Below, one piece after another: positions 8,193 through 16,289 of a stretch of 64,000 nt of DNA (the stretch's first letter is position 1; every line of letters begins with the position of its first letter). The notes beneath the pieces are model-generated. The model was not told where the DNA came from. It was given only the letters and a program-made list of their open reading frames with translations, and did not search any database. This DNA comes from an uncultured Oscillospiraceae bacterium (lineage in GTDB: Bacteria > Bacillota > Clostridia > Oscillospirales > Ruminococcaceae): the NCBI GenBank assembly GCA_910584715.1, contig CAJUAN010000003.1, forward strand, positions 62,001 to 126,000, in the 5' to 3' direction. The translations under genes and the position numbers were made by a program.

Positions 8193-8966
8193 ATGATAAA
8201 GCAAACAGCAGGCAGAGATCAACTCGGGACGTTCGCGCCCAAATTCGCGGAGCTGAACGACGACGTATTGTTCGGTGAAGTATGGAGCAGGGAGGATAAG
8301 CTTTCCCTGCGAGACCGTTCTCTCGTAACAGTGGTGTCTCTTATGGCGCAGGGGTTGGTGGACTCTTCCTTTCAGTATCACCTTATGAGTGCAAAAAATA
8401 ACGGAATTACAAAGAAAGAAATTGCAGAGATACTGACTCATGCGGCGTTTTACGCAGGGTGGCCTAAGGCCTGGGCTGCTTTTAAAATGGCTAAGGAGGT
8501 ATGGACGGAGAACATGTCCGCAGACAACGAAAAAGAAGTCCACGAAAAAAATATGCTGTTCCCCATAGGAAAGCCGAACGACGGTTTCGCGCAGTATTTT
8601 ATTGGACAGAGCTATCTTGCTCCGCTTTCAACTGAACAGGTCGGTATATTTAATGTTACCTTTGAGCCGGGCTGCCGCAATAATTGGCATATCCATAGAG
8701 CGGCGAGCGGCGGAGGACAGATCTTAATCTGCGTTGGCGGACGCGGTTATTATCAGGAATGGGGCAAGGAAGCGCAGATACTTAACCCGGGCGATCTTGT
8801 AAATATCCCCGTTGAAGTAAAGCATTGGCACGGCGCTGTTCCCGACAGCTGGTTCTCCCATTTGGCGGTGGAAGTTCCCGGCACGGAGTGCTCCAACGAA
8901 TGGCTTGAAGCGGTGGACGACGACGTATATAGCAGTCTTTATCTGAAACCGGACGGCGCAGTATGA
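8193..8966 (+). CDS. Carboxymuconolactone decarboxylase-cupin fusion protein
   Basis: A 257-residue two-domain protein. Residues 8-105 are a carboxymuconolactone decarboxylase/AhpD-like helical domain (LSLRDRSLVTVVSLMAQG, EIAEILTHAAFYAGWPKAW), lacking the CxxC pair of AhpD peroxidases. Residues 125-245 are a cupin with metal-ligand type motif NNWHIHRAASGGGQILICV and a second motif PVEVKHWHGAV. Such fusions are annotated as carboxymuconolactone decarboxylase family proteins; the substrate is unknown. GGAGG precedes the ATG. The stop overlaps the next start (ATGA), so the two genes are translationally coupled. Confidence 0.87.
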   Translation: MIKQTAGRDQLGTFAPKFAELNDDVLFGEVWSREDKLSLRDRSLVTVVSLMAQGLVDSSFQYHLMSAKNNGITKKEIAEILTHAAFYAGWPKAWAAFKMAKEVWTENMSADNEKEVHEKNMLFPIGKPNDGFAQYFIGQSYLAPLSTEQVGIFNVTFEPGCRNNWHIHRAASGGGQILICVGGRGYYQEWGKEAQILNPGDLVNIPVEVKHWHGAVPDSWFSHLAVEVPGTECSNEWLEAVDDDVYSSLYLKPDGAV

Positions 8967-9655
8967 AAGGGAAGCTGAAAATTGCGGCGGACGTACTTAT
9001 GGCGGCGGGAATGCTTTTTATGTCGGGCTATCATTTGTGGGGCGGCGCTGTTCACGAATGGGGCGGAGCGGGAATTTTCACGTTGTTTATCTTCCACCAT
9101 ATTCTTAATTTTAACTTTTATAAAAGTCTTTTTAAAGGTAAATTTTCGACGTTCAGAATAACGCTGATTATTATAGACTTTCTCACGCTTGTGGCAATGC
9201 TTGCATTGATGTACAGCGGAATAACGATGTCCCGTTATGTGTTCGCTTTCCTTAAAATCAAAAGCGGACTCGCCATTGCAAGACGGCTGCACATTCTCGG
9301 ATCATACTGGGGAATACTGATAATGGGTCTGCATTTAGGCTTGCATTGGAGTATGTTTTTAAGTATTGCCGATAAAAAGCTTAAAATAAATTCCGCATCA
9401 AAAATACGAAACGTTATATGCTTTTCCGTTGGCGCATTTATTGCGTGTTGCGGCGCATATGTGATGATAAAACGAGATTTTTTCACCTATATGTTTTTAA
9501 AAGGCGAGTTTGTTTTTCTTGATTACGAGGAATCAAAAGTTTTATTTTATCTGGACTATTTTTCGGTAATGAGCTTATGTGTTTTTATGGCGCATTATTT
9601 TTCAAGGCTTTTAAAAATAATTACGCTTAAAAAGAAAAATATTTTTGAAAGATAG
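8963..9655 (+). CDS. DUF4405-like membrane protein
   Basis: A 230-residue protein with about five membrane helices. Conserved His residues occur within or next to helices (SGYHLWGGAVHEWGG, FIFHHILNFNFYKSLFKGK, RRLHILGSYWGILIMGLHLGLHW), a pattern of DUF4405 proteins related to membrane cytochrome b-type subunits. Heme binding is an inference from the His pattern. Its start lies inside the stop of the CMD-cupin gene, which suggests that the two products act together, perhaps as a membrane redox partner. Confidence 0.75.
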   Translation: MKGKLKIAADVLMAAGMLFMSGYHLWGGAVHEWGGAGIFTLFIFHHILNFNFYKSLFKGKFSTFRITLIIIDFLTLVAMLALMYSGITMSRYVFAFLKIKSGLAIARRLHILGSYWGILIMGLHLGLHWSMFLSIADKKLKINSASKIRNVICFSVGAFIACCGAYVMIKRDFFTYMFLKGEFVFLDYEESKVLFYLDYFSVMSLCVFMAHYFSRLLKIITLKKKNIFER

Positions 9656-9690
9656 ATTTATAATCTAAAGGAGAAATCATATAAAATAAA

Positions 9691-9726
9691 AACGGTAATT
9701 CGCATTAACGAATTACCATTTTTATT
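9691..9726 (+). terminator. Terminator after the CMD-cupin/DUF4405 operon
   Basis: GGTAATTCG and CGAATTACC form a perfect stem with a 6-base loop followed by ATTTTTATT. Confidence 0.8.
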
Positions 9727-9861
9727 GCAGGAATATATTGCCGTTTAATTTTTATCGCATCATGGAAACAATGGTAATCTTATTTCCCAAAGCCATGAGT
9801 CATACAAAAACGCTGGTTATAAAAAATTCCTCAAATCATCAAGAAATTTTCTCACGGATGT

Positions 9862-9889
9862 GTTACTATATAATTACAGTAACGTTACT
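9862..9889. promoter_or_regulatory. Palindromic operator candidate AGTAACGTTACT
   Basis: The perfect 12-bp palindrome AGTAACGTTACT at 9878-9889 lies between a TATAAT at 9869-9874 and the start codon of the AraC-GGDEF gene. A third half-site GTTACT at 9862-9867 lies just upstream of the -10. This arrangement suits repression or autoregulation. Confidence 0.5.
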
Positions 9890-9907
9890 AAGCTTTCAGG
9901 TGATAGT

Positions 9908-10726
9908 ATGAATAAATTTGAAATTCTGTCCGAAACTCTTGATTTCATTGAGGAGAACCTTACCTCACAGCTCACGCCCGAAATGTGCGCCGACAGGTGC
10001 CGCTACTCCCTTTCAAATCTCCAGAAGATGTTCCGCTGCACTTTTCACATAGGTATAAGCGACTACATCTCCCGCCGCCGTTTGACAAGTGCGGCAAAGG
10101 AGCTGCTTGAAACGGATATGTCAATACTTGACATCGCGCTGAAGTACGGCTACAATTCCCACGAGGTATTTACCCGCGCGTTTATCCGCCTGTGGAACGT
10201 AAGTCCCGCAAAATTCAGGCGGGAACGGAGATTCTCCGGGGTTTTCCCCAAGCTGACCGAGCCGCGGACAGTGGTTGATGAAAGGGGAAATATTATTATG
10301 ACTTCCAAGAAAAGATTTGACATTTCGTATCTTTACGAATTTATCAAGGAACGCCGCGGCAAGTACGCCATATGCTTTGATATGGTGGAACTTATGCGTA
10401 TAAACAACACCTACGGACACCCTGCCGGAGATATTGCCATTGCCGAGTGTCTGCGCCGCATTGACGAAGCGGCGGGTGATGATATGCTGCCGATACGCAT
10501 TGGCGGGGACGAGTTTGTACTAATAACGGATTTTTCCGATATTGAACAGGCAAAAGCCGTCTCTGAAAAGATACTTGCCGGCAACAGCGGTACTGTCACA
10601 TCGGGCGGAAACGTTTTTCCCGTTTCCATGCGGGCAGGGTACGCCGTGATACCAAAAAACGGGAAAATCCGCTATAATGAACTTTTTGACAGCTTTATTG
10701 TTGCGGGTCGCGCGGCGGAAACTTAA
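9908..10726 (+). CDS. AraC-type HTH fused to GGDEF domain
   Basis: A 272-residue protein joining two regulatory modules. Residues 5-105 are an AraC/XylS double helix-turn-helix (MCADRCRYSLSNLQKMFR, DIALKYGYNSHEVFTRAF, SPAKFRR). Residues about 130-265 are a GGDEF domain with an intact RIGGDEFVLI motif and RINNTYGHPAGD; the usual Asp of NDxxGH is Asn here. A c-di-GMP synthase or sensor attached directly to an AraC DNA-binding domain without a sensory domain is unusual. Start 9908 has AGGTGAT upstream; an in-frame ATG at 9860 lies before the -10 and is unlikely. The deaminase gene follows by 50 bases on the same strand. Confidence 0.85.
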   Translation: MNKFEILSETLDFIEENLTSQLTPEMCADRCRYSLSNLQKMFRCTFHIGISDYISRRRLTSAAKELLETDMSILDIALKYGYNSHEVFTRAFIRLWNVSPAKFRRERRFSGVFPKLTEPRTVVDERGNIIMTSKKRFDISYLYEFIKERRGKYAICFDMVELMRINNTYGHPAGDIAIAECLRRIDEAAGDDMLPIRIGGDEFVLITDFSDIEQAKAVSEKILAGNSGTVTSGGNVFPVSMRAGYAVIPKNGKIRYNELFDSFIVAGRAAET

Positions 10727-10776
10727 AAAACGAAAAGTTCAGGCAGGTCAGCATACAGGTTAAGGAGGAAGCAATT

Positions 10777-11403
10777 ATGTGGAACGACCTATCAAAAGCT
10801 TGGCAGACCGCTTTTTCGGCAGGATGGGAATCGTTTAAAAACGGTTCCGTTCCGATCGGCGCTGTTATATGCGATGAAAACGGGGAAATAATCTGCACAG
10901 GCAGAAACAGAATGAATGAAATTACAAACGGCAACAGCAAGATCGCTCACGCAGAAACCGATTGCTTATTGCAGCTTGATACACGCAAATATCCTGATTT
11001 GAGGAGCTATACCCTGTATGCCTGCATGGAGCCTTGTCCAATGTGTATGGGAACAATTGTAATGAGCAATTTCAGAAAATTACTTATAGCGGCAAAGGAC
11101 GGTCACTGCGGAGCAGTTCATTATTGTGATGACGACAGCTATGTCAGGTCTAAAAATATCGAGGCGGTCTTTGAGCTGGGAAATTTGCAGCTTGTCCAGC
11201 TTACAATGCAGACCTATTTTGAATTAAAAAAGAACGGCGGCGCAGTTAATTCAGTAGTTGAGTGCTTTTCAGCCGATTGTCCCCGTGCGGTGAATATTGC
11301 AAGGACGCTGTATGCCGACAGAACACTTGATACATATGCGGAAAACAATACAGATTTCAGAGAGGTTTTCGACAGCATTATAATTGCCGGACGCGGCGAA
11401 TGA
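10777..11403 (+). CDS. Nucleoside/nucleotide deaminase (zinc-dependent)
   Basis: A 208-residue member of the cytidine/deoxycytidylate deaminase superfamily. Zinc ligands and the proton shuttle are visible: His58 and Glu60 in HAE, then Cys87 and Cys90 in PCPMC. It is longer than TadA (about 150) by a C-terminal extension of some 60 residues that ends FDSIIIAGRGE. Substrate cannot be fixed; guanine or nucleoside deaminases and TadA-like enzymes share this core. AAGGAGG precedes the ATG. It likely shares a transcript with the AraC-GGDEF gene. Confidence 0.85.
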   Translation: MWNDLSKAWQTAFSAGWESFKNGSVPIGAVICDENGEIICTGRNRMNEITNGNSKIAHAETDCLLQLDTRKYPDLRSYTLYACMEPCPMCMGTIVMSNFRKLLIAAKDGHCGAVHYCDDDSYVRSKNIEAVFELGNLQLVQLTMQTYFELKKNGGAVNSVVECFSADCPRAVNIARTLYADRTLDTYAENNTDFREVFDSIIIAGRGE

Positions 11404-11408
11404 CGGTC

Positions 11409-11453
11409 AAAAAGGAACGCTCCCGCTCATGCGCGGGGGCGCTCCTTTTTTAT
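11409..11453 (+). terminator. Terminator after the deaminase gene
   Basis: A GC-rich stem (GGAACGCTCCCGC paired with GCGCGGGGGCGCTCC) followed by TTTTTTATTTT. It also overlaps the end of the convergent minus-strand gene and has an A run on the other side. Confidence 0.85.
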
Positions 11454-12283
11454 TTTGGGGGAACGTTAGGCGGCAGCGCCTGTTTTACCCCAATACTTCC
11501 CGCGGCGGGCTTTTTATCATTTTCAGCAAACTCGTTCATTGAAAACTCCGTCATATGTCCCCAGTACCGCTTGGGCATCATTGTCATTCGGCACCGCGGA
11601 TTGTACCGCTCCTTGATAGCAATTGTGTCGTAAAAGCCTTTCCACAGCTCACGGTAACGCTCCTCCTCCGCGCTTGCGGCGGGCAATTCAAAGGAAATAT
11701 CATAGACGATCTCCGCCTTGTGAGAACGGTACACCAGTGCCATTCGGTGAGTTTCGTCGTAAATCAAAAAATTTTCGTTTCGGTAGCGGTCGGTGAAGTG
11801 GTCGGCTATCAGAGGTATGACTTTGTTTTTCGGCTCAATAACCGCGGCGAGGTATCCGTCAAAATCGGAAAAACGTATAAACTGCTTCATTCTGTGCGCT
11901 TCGTTCGTACAATGCAGAACGGCTTTGTTCAGCGCGTTCACCGTGTCGTCCGCGAGCATATTTTCTATCTCTCCGCCGACCTTAAAGCCTTTTTGCAGGT
12001 ATTTAAGGATAAGCAGGTCTTTGTCCTCGCCAAAGGTCAGGAATGTTATTCTAATAAGTTCCCATACACGTGGAGAAATTTTTTTCGGAACAGCATCCGC
12101 TACCCGCGCAGCCCTTTCAGGTACGGTAGGAACATACAGCGTGTCGGACAAAGTAAGCTGTTCCTGCGCTCCCCCGACTACCCCAAGAGGAGTTTCCCTG
12201 CGGACAAAGCTCTCGAAAACGCAGCAGAGAAGTCCGTCGAAGCTGCCGTCGTAGCAGTAAACTACATCTCGCCCGTTAAACAT
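11450..12283 (-). CDS. Putative DNA-repair partner protein, TIGR03915/DUF4130 type
   Basis: A 277-residue protein with the typical start VVYCYDGSFDGLLCCVFESF of the TIGR03915 family, which is found next to a radical SAM protein and is presumed to act in DNA repair or modification. A conserved region near residues 85-100 has the IRITFLTFGEDKD segment, and the DUF4130 part follows (HRMKQFIRFSD). Its start overlaps the end of the radical SAM gene by 22 bases, with GGAGG ten bases upstream. The biochemical role is not established. Confidence 0.85.
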   Translation of the reverse strand: MFNGRDVVYCYDGSFDGLLCCVFESFVRRETPLGVVGGAQEQLTLSDTLYVPTVPERAARVADAVPKKISPRVWELIRITFLTFGEDKDLLILKYLQKGFKVGGEIENMLADDTVNALNKAVLHCTNEAHRMKQFIRFSDFDGYLAAVIEPKNKVIPLIADHFTDRYRNENFLIYDETHRMALVYRSHKAEIVYDISFELPAASAEEERYRELWKGFYDTIAIKERYNPRCRMTMMPKRYWGHMTEFSMNEFAENDKKPAAGSIGVKQALPPNVPPK

Positions 12284-13611
12284 TTTACTGTATCCTCCAC
12301 GGTCGGCAGAGACGGCAGCAGCGGAAATTTCGCCGCCTCCGGCTTTTCCTGCTCAAAAAACGAAAGCTGCTCGAATCCGCCTTTCCTCTCCAAGTCCTTG
12401 ACCGTGCTTGCGGACATAAGCTGACGCATTATTCCCGTCTCGGTAACGATAAGACCCTCTGCGCGTTTTCCCGAACAGAGTATAAAATAGTTTGCCCGCT
12501 TCAGCACTACCCCCAGCTTCCGCAGATCGGCATAATCAAGTTTCGCCTGACGTCTCGCCGTAACAATCTTTTGGGCGGACTTCACCCCTATTCCCGGCAC
12601 GCGGAGCAGCGTTTCATAGGGAGCCTTGTTTATCTCTACGGGAAAGCATTCGGGGTGGTGCAGCGCCCAGTTGCATTTGGGATCAAGCAAAGGATTGAAT
12701 TCCTGGTGCTGCTCGTCCAGTATTTCCTCCGCCTTGAAGCCGTAAAACCGCAGCAGCCAGTCCGCCTGATAGAGACGGTGTTCCCGAAGCAGGGGCGGTT
12801 TTGTCCCCGCGGGAGGGAGCAGCTTTTGGTCGCCCACGGGAATATACGCAGAATAAAAGACCCGTTTCAGACGGTACTTGCCGTACATCGCCTCCGAAAG
12901 TCTCAGTATCTGGAAATCCGTATCGGGTGTGGCGCCGATTATCATCTGCGTGCTCTGCCCCGCGGGAGCAAACTTCGGAGCAGCTTTATACTTGACGATC
13001 TCATAGCTGTTCTGCTTTATTTTATTGGTAATGTGTCCCATAGGCAGCAGTATCGCGCTTTTGGACTTGTCGGGTGCGAGGGTGTTCAGGCTCTTCTGTG
13101 ACGGCAGCTCGATGTTGACGCTTATCCTGTCAGCAAGCGTGCCAAGACGGTTTATCAGCTCGGGATCCGCGCCGGGAATGGTTTTCGCATGGATATAGCC
13201 GTAAAATTTGTATTTGTTCCGCAGTATGGACAGGGCTTCTATGATCTGCTCGCAGGTGTAGTCGGGGCTTTGGATTATCCCCGAGCTGAGAAAAAGTCCC
13301 TCAATATAGTTGCGGCGGTAAAAATTTATGGTAAGGTCTGCAATTTCGTCGGGGGAAAATCTTGCCCGCGGAACGTCGTTGCTGCGGCGGTTTATGCAGT
13401 ATTTGCAGTCGTACATACAATAGTTGGTCATAAGTATTTTCAGCAGGGAAATGCACCGTCCGTCAGCTGCAAAGCTGTGGCAGAGACCGCAAGAAGCCGC
13501 GCTGCCTATGCCGTCCGACACACCGCCCTTACGGTCAACGCCGCTGGAGGTGCAGGATGAGTCGTACTTGGCGGATTCGCCCAGTATTTTCAACTTTTCA
13601 AACATATCCAT
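12262..13611 (-). CDS. Putative DNA modification/repair radical SAM protein (TIGR03916 type)
   Basis: A 449-residue radical SAM enzyme. The iron-sulfur cluster motif is C-x3-C-x2-C at Cys65, Cys69 and Cys72 (CMYDCKYCINRRSNDVPRA), preceded by CGLCHSFAADGRCISLLK. A helix-hairpin-helix DNA-binding motif, LLRVPGIGVKSAQKI, lies near residues 337-351. This combination defines the TIGR03916 family. The start at 13611 is preferred over ATG codons 15 and 18 bases upstream because GGGAGGG lies six bases before it. It is coupled to the TIGR03915 gene. Confidence 0.88.
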   Translation of the reverse strand: MDMFEKLKILGESAKYDSSCTSSGVDRKGGVSDGIGSAASCGLCHSFAADGRCISLLKILMTNYCMYDCKYCINRRSNDVPRARFSPDEIADLTINFYRRNYIEGLFLSSGIIQSPDYTCEQIIEALSILRNKYKFYGYIHAKTIPGADPELINRLGTLADRISVNIELPSQKSLNTLAPDKSKSAILLPMGHITNKIKQNSYEIVKYKAAPKFAPAGQSTQMIIGATPDTDFQILRLSEAMYGKYRLKRVFYSAYIPVGDQKLLPPAGTKPPLLREHRLYQADWLLRFYGFKAEEILDEQHQEFNPLLDPKCNWALHHPECFPVEINKAPYETLLRVPGIGVKSAQKIVTARRQAKLDYADLRKLGVVLKRANYFILCSGKRAEGLIVTETGIMRQLMSASTVKDLERKGGFEQLSFFEQEKPEAAKFPLLPSLPTVEDTVKCLTGEM

Positions 13612-13645
13612 AACGCGCCCTCCCATCACGGTATTTCCAATTTTT

Positions 13646-14005
13646 TTATTCTGCCGAATAAGCTACAGCGTCGACCTGAAACAGCAAATTATTGGGGTCT
13701 GCAAATTCGGTCTGAATGGATTTTCTCGCGGGATATTTGCCGTTAAAGCGTTCTTTAACGACCTTTTCCATTGCCGGAATGTCCCAGATATTTTTGAACA
13801 AACAATTCATCTGCACAACGTTTTCAAGCGTCAGACCGACCAACGCCAGCCTTTCCTCCATTACGTCAAAAGCTCCGCTGACCTGCTGTTCAATGGTTCC
13901 GTTCGTATCACGGACGCAGTAATTCAGAAAGTAAAAGTTCCCCGCCCTGACAATTCCCGAATGCGCCCAATCTTCGTTAACATCGTATCTTTCGATCTCT
14001 TTCAT
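13646..14005 (-). CDS. RidA/YjgF-family protein
   Basis: A 119-residue protein of the RidA (reactive intermediate deaminase) family. The conserved C-terminal part KYPARKSIQTEFADPN contains the family Arg that contacts the imine substrate, and the fold length is normal. RidA enzymes hydrolyse enamine/imine products of PLP enzymes; some relatives have other roles. GGGGGAA lies before the ATG, inside the end of the broken P-loop gene upstream. Confidence 0.85.
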   Translation of the reverse strand: MKEIERYDVNEDWAHSGIVRAGNFYFLNYCVRDTNGTIEQQVSGAFDVMEERLALVGLTLENVVQMNCLFKNIWDIPAMEKVVKERFNGKYPARKSIQTEFADPNNLLFQVDAVAYSAE

Positions 14006-14006
14006 T

Positions 14007-14264
14007 TTATAAGTTTCCCCCTTGTTTACTTAATCCGAAATATTCCGCGGTCTCGACGGCCGTTTTTCCCGGATGGAACGCGGTTGTACCACGGTATTAC
14101 TTTTACGCCATGTTTCTGTCCCGCGCTTCGTCGGTACTGAAAGCAAAGCAGCCGTATTTATTCCGCAGTATGTACGCAACGGTAGTTTTTCCCCGTCCCC
14201 ATATGAAATACACGTTTTTCAGCTTATTTCTAATAATATTATCTGCAATATCCACAGACTGCAC
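14007..14264 (-). pseudogene. Broken P-loop NTPase/kinase-like gene
   Basis: A minus-strand frame from GTG 14264 reads VQSVDIADNIIRNKLKNVY, then FIWGRGKTTVAYILRNKYGC, then FAFSTDEARDRNMA. It ends at a TAA, has a second TAA two codons later, then in the same frame continues FHPGKTAVETAEYFGLSK to 14007. The first part resembles nucleotide-binding P-loop proteins that keep a GxGKTTxA loop and an STDE(A)RD segment; the last part resembles the C-terminus of such kinases. The middle has been lost by deletion, and the TAA codons disrupt the rest. A good promoter (14296-14324) still stands in front, and ridA follows one base after the final stop. Confidence 0.5.
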
Positions 14265-14295
14265 GCCACCCTTGCAACAAATGTTCCATGGTGAA

Positions 14296-14324
14296 ATTAT
14301 ATCACGAAACAAGCGTTCTGTAAA
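14296..14324 (-). promoter_or_regulatory. Promoter of the broken P-loop gene and ridA
   Basis: On the minus strand TTTACA and TATAAT with a 17-base spacer, about 30 bases before the first codon. It is the only clear promoter upstream of ridA. Confidence 0.6.
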
Positions 14325-14511
14325 TAGTAAAACCGAACAAAATTTCTTATTAAAATTTGGTACATTTGTTCTAACCGTCCGAGGAACAGATACTGACGAC
14401 CCTGCTGCAAACAGTCTCCTGCCAGCGGGTCTGCCCGCCGTACACAAATATATTATAGCCGCTCTGTTAAATGTAGTTTTAAAGTTATTATTCCCTGCGA
14501 AAGGTATAAAT

Positions 14512-14553
14512 AAAGATCTAACGGGTTTTCAAAAATCCGTTAGATCTTTTTAA
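14512..14553. terminator. Bidirectional terminator hairpin
   Basis: AAAGATCTAACGG and CCGTTAGATCTTT form a stem around a 12-base loop, with TTTTT after it on the plus strand and an A/T-rich tail on the other. It lies in the gap 14325-14682, between xylB and the ridA promoter, in which I see no gene. In the minus orientation it would end the xylose operon. Confidence 0.75.
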
Positions 14554-14682
14554 GCAATTCGGCTGCCGTCAGAGCTTCTCCTATCGGTATAAATAAATAT
14601 TAATACCGTTTAAATTCAGCGGTACAGCTATCGGATATTTGCAGCAATGAATTTTCCATGATTATATTGACGACAGTTTTAA

Positions 14683-16206
14683 TCACAGCTCCGCAAGCTC
14701 AGCGCATTTCTCCTTCACGGCGGGATACAGCTCGTCGTAAAGCCTGAAATATTTTTCGTAAACGGGAACGTTCTCCGCAACAGGCTGCTGCACCTTGTCA
14801 ACGCCCACAATTTTCTCGCAGGCTTCAGGAACCGTCTTGTAGACCCCTGCTCCCACCAGCGCAAGAATTGCCACGCCCAGCGCGGGACCCTCTTTGGAGG
14901 AAGCCGTCTTGACGGGACAGTTATAGAGATCGGCAAGCATTTGTCTCCACAGAGGAGAAGTTCCTCCGCCTCCGCATGCCATCATGTCGGAAACGTTAAT
15001 ATTCATTTCGCGGCATATCTCCACGCAGTCGCGGAGCGAATAAGCAACGCCCTCCATAACAGCGCGGAGCATATCTTTTTTGGTGTGGATAGCGGAAAGT
15101 CCGAAGAACATACCGCGGGCATTTGGGTCAAGGTGAGGGGTACGCTCGCCCATAAGATAGGGCAGGTACAAAAGTCTGTTCGCGCCGATAGGAACAGTCT
15201 CCGCCTCCTTGTCCATGAGGTAGTATTCATCCACGCCCATAAGCTTGGCGACGTCCTTTTCGGCCTGGCAGAAGTTGTCCCTGAACCATTTAAGTGACAG
15301 TCCCGCGCCTTGGGTAACGCCCATGATGTGCCAGCAGCCCGGTACAGCCGCGCAGCAGGTATGTACTCTGCCCTTGGGGTCGATAGACACCTTTGAGGTG
15401 TGCGCGAAAACCACGCCGGACGTGCCAATAGTGGTGAACGCCTTTCCGTCGGCAACTACGCCGGTTCCCACGGCGGCGGCGGCATTGTCGCCCGCGCCGC
15501 CAACGACAATGGTGCCCTCCGCAAGTCCCGTAAGATTTGCAGCCGCTCTTGTGATCTTGCCTGTTACCTCGCAGGACTCGTACACCTTTGCAAGCAGGGA
15601 CATATCAATTCCCAGCGCATCGCAGACCTCTTTGCTCCAGCAGCGGTTGGGGACGTCCAGAAGCTGCATACCGGACGCGTCGGAAACCTCGGTCGCGAAC
15701 TCGCCGGTAAGCATATATCTGATGTAATCCTTCGGCAGCAGGATGTGTCTGCAACGCTCGTAATTTTCGGGTTCGTTGTTCTTGACCCACAAAATTTTTG
15801 CTGCGGTCCAGCCGGTGAGAGCGGGGTTGGCGGTAATTTCGATAAGCTTTTCCCTGCCGAGCTTTTGATTCATTTCGTCAACTTCCTTGGCGGTACGCTG
15901 GTCGCACCAGATTATGGAGCGGCGGATAACCTCGCCGTTCTCGTCCAGCATAACAAGACCGTGCATCTGTCCCGAAAGACCTATGCCCACAATGTCGGTG
16001 TTTTTCACGCCGCTTTTTTCGATGACCGTTTTAATGGTGGAAACCGCGGCGTTGTACCAGTCAGCGGGATCCTGCTCCGCGTAGCCGTTTTGGGGCTGGT
16101 ACATGGGGTACTCCACCGTCGCCGAAGCAACGACCTTTCCAGTTTCGTCGAAAAGCACCGTTTTGGTGCCGCTTGTGCCAACGTCGATTCCAATTACATA
16201 ACGCAT
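14683..16206 (-). CDS. xylB: Xylulokinase
   Basis: A 507-residue FGGY-family sugar kinase converting D-xylulose to xylulose 5-phosphate. The N-terminus has IGIDVGTSGTKTVLFDETGK (phosphate-1 loop), the middle has LSGQMHGLVMLDE with the catalytic region and CDQRT, and the C-terminal ATPase half has GGAGDNAAAAVGTG and MACGGGGTSPLWRQM (adenosine motif). The start at 16206 has GGAGC upstream; a frame extending to 16389 lacks a ribosome site. It is the last gene of the xylA operon. Confidence 0.96.
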   Translation of the reverse strand: MRYVIGIDVGTSGTKTVLFDETGKVVASATVEYPMYQPQNGYAEQDPADWYNAAVSTIKTVIEKSGVKNTDIVGIGLSGQMHGLVMLDENGEVIRRSIIWCDQRTAKEVDEMNQKLGREKLIEITANPALTGWTAAKILWVKNNEPENYERCRHILLPKDYIRYMLTGEFATEVSDASGMQLLDVPNRCWSKEVCDALGIDMSLLAKVYESCEVTGKITRAAANLTGLAEGTIVVGGAGDNAAAAVGTGVVADGKAFTTIGTSGVVFAHTSKVSIDPKGRVHTCCAAVPGCWHIMGVTQGAGLSLKWFRDNFCQAEKDVAKLMGVDEYYLMDKEAETVPIGANRLLYLPYLMGERTPHLDPNARGMFFGLSAIHTKKDMLRAVMEGVAYSLRDCVEICREMNINVSDMMACGGGGTSPLWRQMLADLYNCPVKTASSKEGPALGVAILALVGAGVYKTVPEACEKIVGVDKVQQPVAENVPVYEKYFRLYDELYPAVKEKCAELAEL

Positions 16207-16239
16207 AAAAATTGCTCCTTTTTTAGATGATAGAGGGTA

Positions 16240-16250
16240 AGAGGATAGAA
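16240..16250 (+). repeat. AGAGGATAGAA repeat, copy 1
   Basis: The 11-mer AGAGGATAGAA between xylB and the pyrophosphatase-like gene. It recurs at 18084-18094 and, inverted, at 18101-18111 just after xylA, so copies flank the three genes inserted between xylA and xylB. Confidence 0.5.
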
Positions 16251-16289
16251 GTTCTCCGAACCCAATTTCCCATTGTAATAAATACAAAT

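Noticed and set aside
13424..14140. Long plus-strand frame opposite ridA
   Set aside because: It is the antisense of ridA and the radical SAM gene, without start signals or domain pattern.
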